Assembly: GCA_036250195.1 (NCBI GenBank)
Contig: JAVHZZ010000001.1
Coordinates: forward strand, 393,030,783-393,094,782
Origin: Mixophyes australis
Lineage: Eukaryota; Chordata; Amphibia; Anura; Limnodynastidae
Length of the DNA stretch: 64,000 bases
Direction of reading: 5' to 3'
Shown piece after piece: positions 11,172-20,046 of the stretch. The translations under genes were made by a program, and so were the position numbers. Below the pieces are notes generated by a model. The model did not search any database, was not told where the DNA came from, and was given only the letters and a program-made list of their open reading frames with translations. Every line of letters starts with the position of its first letter. Within the stretch, counting starts at the first letter, position 1.

Positions 11172-12267
11172 GATTTTATCTTGGTCGGCTGCGGATTTCT
11201 TTATATGATCCTTCATGCATGCCTACCATCCACATTGCCTTGCCCATGAATGGATGAAAGATATCTAGACATTAAGTAGTTAAGGAACTCAATCTGATTT
11301 TTTAAGAGTACATTCTGTCTGAGAGAAAAGTTTGCAGATGGATAAAATAGTTCTTGAAAATGTCAAGTGGCTCATATATCCCAAGGATGCAAAGAAACTT
11401 AAACAAACAGAAGACTATATTTTCTGTTACTATAGACTACTTTGTTCCTAACACAAATATACAGTTTCTTCTTGTCAATTCTCTCTATACTTTACCTACA
11501 TGTAAGAGGACCCCAATCCCAAATATGCTAGTTGCGTTAAACAGAATTTCTGCTTGCCACGACCAACATTTTCTCCACACAGACAATTAGTAAAATGTGC
11601 AACTGCTTGTATAAACTGTAATGACTTATATGGTAATAAACTGATGCCCAAAATATGGAATTTAATTTGTCTTCTGTTTTATATATTCTGGCAAGAGAAA
11701 CTTCTCATTGTTCTATTTGTCAGACAATATGCACAGCACATGGGAGTGATTAGAAAGCAAAGCAAACAAGCAACAGAAATGGCAAAACATAAACAATTTA
11801 TATTCACGGACACACATGTGATATTTGTACAGTTCTGTGAATACTTCCAGCCAGGGTACCAATGTGATTTGACAGCAAAATAGAACATAAGATGTTAATA
11901 AAATGCATCACTGCTGTTATCTCATCAACATATTCACCAAATAGATTACATCACAAAATTGCAAACCTTACAATTTGAAATATTTTTCGCAGTCTGATCT
12001 CCTTGATGAGCCTGCTGTAGTAATCTAAAGGTTTAAATCAATGTGCCATGGACAGCACGTGTACACTACTTCCAAAAATGAAATACTTATTGTCACATGC
12101 ATAGCAGGACATAGGAGTGGTGTATTATTAAGGGTAACTGCATTAGTAACTAGGAGCTCTGCAGGGTCCTGCTGTAACCCCAATAAGCTTAGTAAGTTTA
12201 GGGCTCCTTTATTCTCTTTTTGTGAATTTGAATGCACCAGGGTGGTCTGATTAGCAGGTTTTTCTAC
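11172..12267. other. Unassigned sequence
   Basis: AT-rich sequence without a recognised gene or transposon end. The frames at 11,354-11,590 and 11,554-11,883 overlap each other and resemble no family known to me. Confidence 0.4.
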
Positions 12268-12275
12268 ATCAGGAG

Positions 12276-12447
12276 CGAGGGCAGGCTGGGCTGAGGGACA
12301 TCTACCTCCCCCCTCTCCCCCCCTGGGCCGGTCCCAAAGTGCGCTACCTTGGGCTGGGTCACTGAGCCACCTGCATTTATTTTCCATTAAAATAGGCTGC
12401 TGAGTCGGGTCATGCCCCCCGGGCTAAAATTTGCCAGCCCTCCCCTG
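12276..12447 (-). mobile_element. Short non-autonomous hAT element, GGCTGGC family
   Basis: About 172 bp. The right end, read on the minus strand, is CAGGGGAGGGCTGGCAAA followed by GCCCGGGGGGCA, matching the left end of 54,624-54,781 and similar to 4390. The left end carries the GGGCAGGCTGGGCTG motif seen inverted at the other end of the 54.6-kb copy. Flanks ATCAGGAG (12,268-12,275) and CTCATGAG (12,448-12,455) agree at six of eight positions, a plausible decayed TSD. Confidence 0.65.
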
Positions 12448-12726
12448 CTCATGAGCGCTGTGCAATGACATTTTTACACTCTAGCTACAATTCAAAACTA
12501 AAAAAGTCTTCAATATCTAAAAACAGGCAGTGTTTCTATTTCTGTATATGCAGGGGTTCCCTGTTCAGAATTTGCACAAGAGCTCTGGGGCCTTTAGATA
12601 TTGGGGCACTGGGACATTTGGTTAAGTGCTTAAAATGTATACTTTGCTTAAGTGGTTGACTTACTGCTGTTTAAATGTGAGTGCTGAACATCCACATTCT
12701 GGTAGAAAGAGTATGCTTAATGCGTA

Positions 12727-13769
12727 TGTGACAGGATGGACCACCTATGCCACCCTCATGGTTGTGTTGCTGGGGACCAGCTGGGCTTGCCTTGCCACCG
12801 TCCCCTTTCTTTAGCCCAAAAATACGCACCTCCTGTCACAGTCAGAGGAGCCTGCTGCCATCACTAGGCTCCTACATCATCTGGGTAACTCTCGCTGCTA
12901 GTCTACCACCTTGCTGGTACACCTGGGCTGGTACCCCTGACCTCTTGCCTTCAGATCAGGATTGCTGCGGATGGTTCCCACTGGCCTATCACACTGGCCA
13001 GAGCTGCCAGTAGTGGGCAAAGCGTTGGTATTAGCGTGCTGGATCCCAACCTCAGAACAGCCGGATAAAGGATTAGATTTGGTCTAATATGCAGGTCACA
13101 GGAATTACAGCAGGATAAGTAGTCGTCAAAGCAAGTTCTTGAAACAAGGATGTTTTATTAGATCAAGTGTCCTAATAAGGACAGTAAAATGCCAGTATGT
13201 GGTACTAGTGTTCTTCCAAGAGTTACAGATGGAATAATACATTACATGGTCAAACATAGCTCATTTTATACACATTCTGACACACCTTAGCAGGGGGTAA
13301 CACCGCCCCCTGTTCCTAGACAGCTTCGCAAAGACTGGTAAATCACATTCAATAATTACCATTTGGATGTAATATATCTTTTAACCATGGAGCGAACACA
13401 ATTTAACAAAATTGACATCAATCTAATTTCCTGACACTTTGTGCTAAATTTCCTAAATTTACTTGCATCCTGCCTTAGAGAGATAGCAAGTCTAATTACC
13501 CCCTCCTGTCTTTCAGGCTAAATAGACGTGTTGGACACTGAGATGAAAAGGTCTAATGAACATGAGATTAACTGCCTTCAGAGAGTCACAAAAAGCAAAA
13601 AAAAAAATTCCTTTCCTGGCACTGTCTCAGCAATAAATACATTTCCTATTCCAAAAGTGCACAAAATCTAATTAAAAATCAGTACATTTGCGATGATATA
13701 AGTTAGCGCGCTGCTCTAATAATTTAAATATATTTATACATTAAGTTATTTATAATTGATACAGCCACA
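12727..13769 (-). mobile_element. Solo LTR, older copy of the 57.5-kb LTR family
   Basis: 1043 bp running from TGTGACAGGATGG to ATACAGCCACA, the same layout as the LTR at 57,483-58,621. Flanking pentamers GCGTA (12,722-12,726) and GTGTA (13,770-13,774) differ by one C-to-T change at a CpG, consistent with a decayed 5-bp TSD. On the minus strand a TATA-like TATAAAAT lies near 13,264-13,272 and an AATAAA signal at 13,154-13,159, giving the U3-R-U5 order. No internal genes remain, so it is a solo LTR of a Gypsy- or retrovirus-like element. Confidence 0.75.
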
Positions 13770-13946
13770 GTGTATAACATGTAAATAAAAAGCATATGTG
13801 TTGTGGCTATCTAATAAATACTGTGCACATCAAACTTGTCTGTCTATCATGTACGTCCTAATGTCCAGCATATGCATTATATTTGCAGGTCCATCACATA
13901 GAGTTCCAATGCCCAACATGCTAACATCTACAGCTCTTGCATTAGC

Positions 13947-14168
13947 CAGGGGCGGATCTTGAATTTTTATTTAGGGGGGACAATTTAGACCCCGCCCCCC
14001 TTTTTTACTTTTATCAATGGACTGCCTGCGGCCGCACACTGTGTACAGCAGGTCGGGCAGGATTCTCTGTCTGCACACACGGACCTGCAGCTAATAGTGT
14101 ACATCCACAGGGAGAACACTCCTGTGATTGCCTCAATCCTCTCCCTCCGCCCCCAGTATCCGCCACTA
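13947..14168. mobile_element. Short non-autonomous hAT element, AGxGGCGGAT ends
   Basis: A 222-bp element bounded by CAGGGGCGGATC and GTATCCGCCACTA, with a perfect 8-bp TSD, GCATTAGC, at 13,939-13,946 and 14,169-14,176. The interior is GC-rich. The minus-strand frame covering it extends into flanking DNA and is not a gene. Confidence 0.8.
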
Positions 14169-14176
14169 GCATTAGC

Positions 14177-14667
14177 TCTATCAATCCACAATAAAATCCG
14201 GTTAGGTTGATCAGGCATTCCTTGTTTTCTCAGAGGAGTCATTGTAACCACTCAGACTGTATTCTTATGCTGCTTTATAAATATAGTAGGCTTAGCAAAT
14301 GAATGTGGTTTTGAATGAGAGGGACAAAAACAAATATGAAGAAAGAAGATGAAAGATCTATGGGATGTAGATGAAAGGAAGGTGGATGTAAACCTACCAA
14401 CTTTATTGTATTGTATCACCTCATTATTTATAGATTTACATTGCTGCTTTGTGTTTAAATGTTATATATTTTGCAATATTTGCAGCTTGAGTATAAATAT
14501 ATGTAATCCTAGGATCCAGTGCCCACCTTTGGTGGTGGGTGGGTCCCAGAATTTGCATAATAGGGTCCTATGCAGTCTTGGAAGACAAAAACTACAGTTC
14601 CCAGCATACCTGAGGTGCCAGGACACAGGAAATGACTTCAGAGCTCTCTAGGAGGGGAGATTTTGGC
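14177..14667. other. Unassigned sequence
   Basis: No recognisable gene or repeat end. The sequence GAACTACAGTTCCCAGCAT-like motif near 14,590 resembles promoter-type motifs found in many LTRs and genes, but without context it is not called. Confidence 0.35.
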
Positions 14668-14675
14668 ATTAGAAC

Positions 14676-15898
14676 TAGGGGTGTGCACCGGCCACTTTTG
14701 GTGTTTTGGGTTCTGATTAGCTTGAGGTTTTGGGTTCTGATTTGTTTTGCCAAAACACCCCACGAAAGGTTTTGGTTCTGATTTTGGGTTTTGGGTTCTG
14801 ATTTTTTTTAAAAAAAGCATAAAAAGTGCTAAAATCCATATTTTTGTTTTTTTTCACTCCTACACTAATTTCCAGTCTATTCTGAACACCTCACACCTCA
14901 CAATATTGTTTTTAGTCCAAAAGGTTGCACCGAGGTAGCTGGATGTCTAAGCTAAGCGACACAAGTGGGCGGCACAAACACGTGGCCCATCTAGGAGTGG
15001 CACTGCAGTGGCAGACAGGATGGCAGTTTGCAAGAGTTTGCTAGAGGTGCAAGATGGAATTCTCCTTGGGCCCTCCCACCCACCCTGATGTTGTTGAAAT
15101 AGGACATTCACACTTTATCAAACCAATCAGGAACAGTGAACGTAGTTTAATCTCTGGTACTAGTATTTCTGGACTGCAGGAACAGTGAACGTAGTTTAAT
15201 CTCTGGTACTAATATTTCTGGACTGCAGGAACAGTGAACGTAGTTTAATCTCTGGTACTAATATTTCTGGACTGCAGGAACAGTGAACGTAGTAAAATAT
15301 TGCAGTACTAATATTTCTGGACTGCAGGAACAGTAAACGTATTTATATATTGCAGTAGAATTTTTTTTATACTTTTTTAATAATTTTTTTATATTTTTTT
15401 TTTTAATTATTTTTGTATAATTTTTTTATATTTTTTTAAATTATTTTTGAATAATTTTTTTATTTATTTTTTATGATTTTTAAATAATTTTAAAATAACA
15501 AATGAATGGACTTAGCAGAACAAAGCACAGGACACAGCACCACTGGACTCAGCAGGACAGAGCACTGGACAAAGCACCACTGGACTCAGCAGGACAGAGC
15601 ACAGGACAAAGTAACCACTGGATTAAGCAGGACAGAGTGACAGGACACAGGACACAGGATCACCACTATAAACTACAACCTCCCTCTTCCCTGATCTGAA
15701 CCCGACTGAAGATGGCAGCCGCAAGCGGGGAATTTATGCAATCCGAGTCTCGCAAGATCCGACGCAAGACTTGGACGTCATAACCTCTGTTTCATTTTTT
15801 TTTGCCCGCCGGAAATACCCGAACAGTGCTCGGATCCCTTCGGATCCGCACTGTTTGGGTGGGCTCGGATTACCGCAATCCGAGCCCGCTCATCTCTA
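14676..15898. mobile_element. Non-autonomous hAT-Ac-like element (TAGGGGTG..CATCTCTA)
   Basis: A 1223-bp element with a perfect 8-bp TSD, ATTAGAAC, at 14,668-14,675 and 15,899-15,906. The TSD fits nTnnnnAn, the pattern reported for the hAT-Ac branch. The left subterminal region is full of TTTTGG-type motifs (14,695-14,800). The right end carries CCGAACAGTGCTCGGATC and the GAGCCCGCTCATCTCTA end. A shorter relative lies at 56,732-57,240. It contains two internal tandem arrays. Its ends and target pattern resemble those of the autonomous element at 18,173, so it may be a non-autonomous user of a related transposase. No transposase is encoded. Confidence 0.85.
15130..15355. repeat. 49-bp tandem repeat inside the hAT element
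   Basis: About four and a half units of 49 bp, beginning GAACAGTGAACGTAGTTTAA and ending TTTCTGGACTGCAG. The last units are more diverged. A second short array of about 37 bp, built on GACTCAGCAGGACAGAGCAC, follows at about 15,500-15,640 after an AT-rich stretch. Confidence 0.9.
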
Positions 15899-15906
15899 AT
15901 TAGAAC

Positions 15907-16855
15907 TGGAGAAGACCGGAAGTGCAGCAGAGGAGGAGGCAGGAGTGGCCATAACCTGAGGAGTCGCTGATGAGGGGAAAGTAGTACCTGTAATGAGTCT
16001 GGCAGAGGTACAATGACAAAGAAATGTAATCATTTTGATCAATAAATGAAAATGTATATCATTTTGTGTGTTTATTTGATTGATTTGAGTTATCCTTATC
16101 TATTTTTACGTCTCATATGAATATCTGAACACATTTAAGGTCATAGTCATGTACAAATTATGAAAATTCTAAAGGAATACAAACTTTCTAGCACCACTTT
16201 ATATCTAGATTTTCAGGCCAGAGTTCTCCTGCATTACCTAGTCCTGCCACATGCACTTCACCTGACCCTGGCGACCCACTACCTTGATGAAAATTGATGT
16301 CACCATGATGAATTGCAGCAATACCTGGTGTTTCCATGTGATATAGTTATAGCTTAACCTCTGTTATTTTTCTCTCTTTGTCTTTCTTTCTCTTTCTGTG
16401 TCTCTCTTACTCTCTCTGTCTCCTTGTGGTTGTGTCTCACTCTGTCTCTCTCTTGGTTGTCTGTCTGGATGTGTCAGTCTCTCAGAAGAACTGCAGGGAC
16501 TGTATGTCGATGTGGTTTTTACTAGAGCTTCTTCACTACTGCACTAAACACATCCTAGGGCAGATGGGGAAGGAGCCATGGTCCTGCCTACTGCACTGGG
16601 CCCTAGGTGGATGCCCTATCTGACCCTATTACAATCCACCATCAAGGGTGGTAGCTATCTTTCCACAAAGGAATGATTGCACTCCATAGGTACAGTGTAC
16701 ATATTTGTGGAAAAACACACTCTATCTCTGTGTGTTTCAATATCCTGAAAATTATTTTGTTCATAGTAAATTTTGTTGGATGCATTTATTTTACTGATCA
16801 TTTCTGTGTATCTATCCACACTTTTCAAATTAACAAGAGGTCATCTGTAAACCTA
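15907..16855. other. Unassigned sequence with a CT-rich tract
   Basis: No gene recognised. A pyrimidine-rich TCTC/TCTG simple repeat spans about 16,365-16,465. The open frame through it is a product of the repeat. Confidence 0.45.
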
Positions 16856-16857
16856 TA

Positions 16858-17089
16858 GGGGCATATTCAATTGACGGCAGGATCACCGAAAATCCCACGC
16901 TCAAAGAATATTACCGTTAATACGGTAATTACTCGCTGGATTTCAGCTCGCAGCACCCTAAGCCGCGAGCTGAAATCCAGCAAGTAAATTACTGCATTAA
17001 CGGTTTTCCCGCGCAGGATTACCGTATTAACGGTAATATTCTTTGAGCACGGGATTTTCGGCGATCCCGCCATCAATTGAATACCCCCC
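16858..17089. mobile_element. Fold-back MITE, GGGGxATATTCAATTG family
   Basis: A 232-bp near-palindrome from GGGGCATATTCAATTG to CAATTGAATACCCCCC, flanked by TA on both sides. Internal inverted repeats include ATTACCGTTAATACGGTAAT and the GAGCTGAAATCCAGC arms. A shorter copy of the same family is nested in the CR1 LINE at 48,657-48,835. No coding capacity. Confidence 0.8.
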
Positions 17090-17157
17090 TAGAGTCACTT
17101 CTACAATGCATAGGCTAAATTGTGGATGCTCTATGCTCAACAGAATCTTCACCATCG

Positions 17158-17240
17158 TCATCATCATCATCATCAACATTTATTTATATAGCGCCACCAA
17201 ATTCCATAGTGCTTTACAATTGGGATCCATAAAGTCTAGC
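17158..17240 (-). mobile_element. SINE/LINE 3' tail fragment with (GAT)n tail
   Basis: On the minus strand the fragment ends in a GGCGCTATATAAATAAA-type tail followed by repeated GAT. It is the same tail as in the SINE at 29,925-30,247 and the fragments at 33,421 and 46,925. It is truncated at its 5' side, as expected of target-primed insertions. Confidence 0.7.
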
Positions 17241-18164
17241 ATAATTATGTGCCACATTACTGCCCATTAAGATCACTTGCAACTGCTGATGAAGTAGTTA
17301 TTGGCTAACACAATCAGTAGTAGCTCCATAAATCACTAATGTCTGTTTTTGTTAATGCCTTTTGCGTGCAATCAAGTCCTCCTAAGTGTTCGGTGGATGT
17401 GCATAAACTTTGTACATCAATAAGACAAAAAAGGTCACCAGGATGTCATTAATTAGGTTTTTGTCAACGGTTTCTTTAATGTTGGTAGGTATACCTTGGG
17501 AAATAGGTAATAAAAAACAAACAACATACTTAGGCTTTGTAAAACTGAGTTAATCTCCAGTTGGATTATTAGGATTTACTGGGTCCTTCTGTACTTTAGA
17601 TAAAAGATACAAAACAAGTATAACTGGGCTGTTCTGCGTTAATCAGCTTTTCATTAAAGGCATCATTAACAATTAAATGGATTTCTTTAATTTCCATGTT
17701 TGGTCACAAAAATGGATCTATAATGCTTTCTATTGTCTACAAATGTGAACATGTGTTTAATGTATATCAGCAAAGCATAGTCAACAGTTTACCATTGCTA
17801 AAATATAAAGTAAACATATGGATCCATAAACATATGGTTTCTGACATCCATTTACTTTTTGTTGAGTCAATTTCAAAGTTGCCTGCAGCATTCACAGCCA
17901 TTAATATAAATATTGTGAAGTTTTATTGAATAATTTGACAAAGTGTGTATAGTACTCGGTATGCTACATTACAGGGCAACTTTGAGATGAGTTAATAAAC
18001 ATGCATCAATACACTTTTCAGGCATGGTTAAATTGTCTAAGCTCCAATGAGCATTGATTTTTAATGCCCATGTATATAAGTTCTTTAAGTTATGCAAGAT
18101 AACAGTCCATAAGTCTCACTTTGCAAACCACAAAAAATAAAATACACAGATGGATTACATGTGT
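17241..18164. other. Unassigned AT-rich sequence
   Basis: No coding region, RNA gene or transposon end recognised. It is the left flank of the autonomous hAT element; the TSD copy GTCCAAAG occupies 18,165-18,172. Confidence 0.4.
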
Positions 18165-18188
18165 GTCCAAAGTAGAGATGGGCGGGTC

Positions 18189-18257
18189 CGGTTCTCCGAG
18201 AACCGAACCCACCCGAACTTTGGGTATCCGAGTACCGAGCTGAGCAGCTCGGTACTC
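18189..18257. other. Paired hairpins at the 5' end of the hAT element
   Basis: Two inverted repeats lie just inside the left terminus: a 17-bp palindrome with 8-bp arms (CGGTTCTC/GAGAACCG, 18,189-18,205) and a 12-bp stem with a 4-base loop (GAGTACCGAGCT/AGCTCGGTACTC, 18,230-18,257). The same pair is present at the start of the 25,245 copy and, with changes, at the right end of the inverted 35,922 copy. They may be transposase-binding or end-discriminating sites; that role is inference. Confidence 0.75.
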
Positions 18258-18344
18258 TCCCGCCCATTCCGAATCCAAATCGAGGCCGAACGTCATTGTG
18301 ACGTTGTCGGATCTCGGGACTCGGTTCTCGCGATACTTCAACTT

Positions 18345-18352
18345 TATAAATA
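18345..18352 (+). promoter_or_regulatory. Candidate TATA box for the transposase gene
   Basis: TATAAATA lies about 170 bp inside the left terminus, following a GC-rich segment, and the same box is kept in the 25,245 copy (25,417-25,424). Transcription would be expected to begin about 25-30 bp downstream. From here to the transposase start at 20,047 there is no ATG on the plus strand, which suits a long leader or a leader intron. The call rests on motif and position only. Confidence 0.5.
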
Positions 18353-18521
18353 CACGCCTCCACAGCAATCCATCGCCATTTGACAGAGGGAGAGAGCAGG
18401 GTGTAGTCATAGGCTAATTAGAGCAGGGACAGAGAATACAATATTGTTCTTGCAATTGCTCTAACCAAAATCGCTAGTGCAGAGAGGAGGATAGAGGTTT
18501 ATTATTTTTTCTTCATATTTG

Positions 18522-20020
18522 GCACTCCCCAGCGCTTTTGGGGTGTCCCCCATAATTGTGCATTAATATTTCTGGCTGTCAAAAGTCATATCTGTCAGCA
18601 GTATCTACTAAATAATTTGTAGCACACCTCAGTGCTTTTGGGGTGTCCTCCCTAATTGTGCATTAATATTTCTGGCTGTCAAAGTCATATCTGTCAGCAG
18701 TATCTACTAAATAATTTTTAGCACTCCTCAGTGTTTTTGGGGTGTCCTCCCTAATTGTGCATTAATATTTCTGGCTGTCAAAAGTCATATCTGTCAGCAG
18801 TATCTACTAAATAATTTGTAGCACTCCTCAGTGCTTTTGGGGTGTCCTCCCTAATTGTGCATTAATATTTCTGGCTGTCAAAAGTCATATCTGTCAGCAG
18901 TATCTACTAAATAATTTGTAGCACTCCTCAGTGTTTTTGGGGTGTCCTCCCTAATTGTGCATTAATATTTCTGGCTGTCAAAAGTCATATCTGTCAGCAG
19001 TATCTACTAAATAATTTGTAGCACTCCTCAGTGTTTTTGGGGTGTCCTCCCTAATTGTGCATTAATATTTCTGGCTGTCAAAAGTCATATCTGTCAGCAG
19101 TATCTACAAAATAATTTGTAGCACTCCTCAGTGTTTTTGGGGTGTCCTCCCTAATTGTGCATTAATATTTCTGGCTGTCAAAAGTCATATCTGTCAGCAG
19201 TATCTACTAAATAATTTTTAGCACTCCTCAGTGTTTTTGGGGTGTCCTCCCTAATTGTGCATTAATATTTCTGGCTGTCAAAAGTCATATCTGTCAGCAG
19301 TATCTACTAAATAATTTGTAGCACTCCTCAGTGTTTTTGGGGTGTCCTCCCTAATTGTGCATTAATATTTCTGGCTGTCAAAAGTCATATCTGTCAGCAG
19401 TATCTACTAAATAATTTTTAGCACTCCTCAGTGTTTTTGGGGTGTCCTCCCTAATTGTGCATTAATATTTCTGGCTGTCAAAAGTCATATCTGTCAGCAG
19501 TATCTACTCAATAATTTTTAGCACTCCTCAGTGTTTTTGGGGTGTCCTCCCTAATTGTGCATTAATATTTCTGGCTGTCAAAAGTCATATCTGTCAGCAG
19601 TATCTACTCAATAATTTGTAGCACTCCTCAGTGTTTTTGGGGTGTCCTCCCTAATTGTGCATTAATATTTCTGGCTGTCAAAAGTCATATCTGTCAGCAG
19701 TATCTACTAAATAATTTTTAGCACTCCTCAGTGTTTTTGGGGTGTCCTCCCTAATTGTGCATTAATATTTCTGGCTGTCAAAAGTCATATCTGTCAGCAG
19801 TATCTACTCAATAATTTGTAGCACTCCTCAGTGTTTTTGGGGTGTCCTCCCTAATTGTGCATTAATATTTCTGGCTGTCAAAAGTCATATCTGTCAGCAG
19901 TATCTACTAAATAATTTTTAGCACTCCTCAGTGTTTTTGGGGTGTCCTCCCTAATTGTGCATTAATATTTCTGGCTGTCAAAAGTCATAACTGTCAGCAG
20001 AATCTACTAAATAATTTTTA
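18522..20020. repeat. 100-bp tandem array in front of the transposase (15 units)
   Basis: Fifteen head-to-tail units of 100 bp (the second is 99), each starting GCACTCCTCAGTGTTTTTGG and containing CTGGCTGTCAAAAGTCATAT. Outer units are more diverged and inner ones nearly identical, with only alternations such as TTTTTA/TTTGTA and CTACTAA/CTACTCA. A sixteenth partial unit merges into the leader just before the ATG at 20,047. The unit has no ATG on the plus strand. The corresponding array has 13 units in the 25,245 copy and about 8 in the 35,922 copy. Confidence 0.97.
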
Positions 20021-20046
20021 GCACTCCCCAGTGGTTTGCGCTCAGA

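Noticed and set aside
18085..18410. Overlapping small ORFs at the hAT 5' end (recurring near 25,237 and 38,350)
   Set aside because: They recur only because the transposon end is repeated; they run through the TIR and TATA region and cross element borders.
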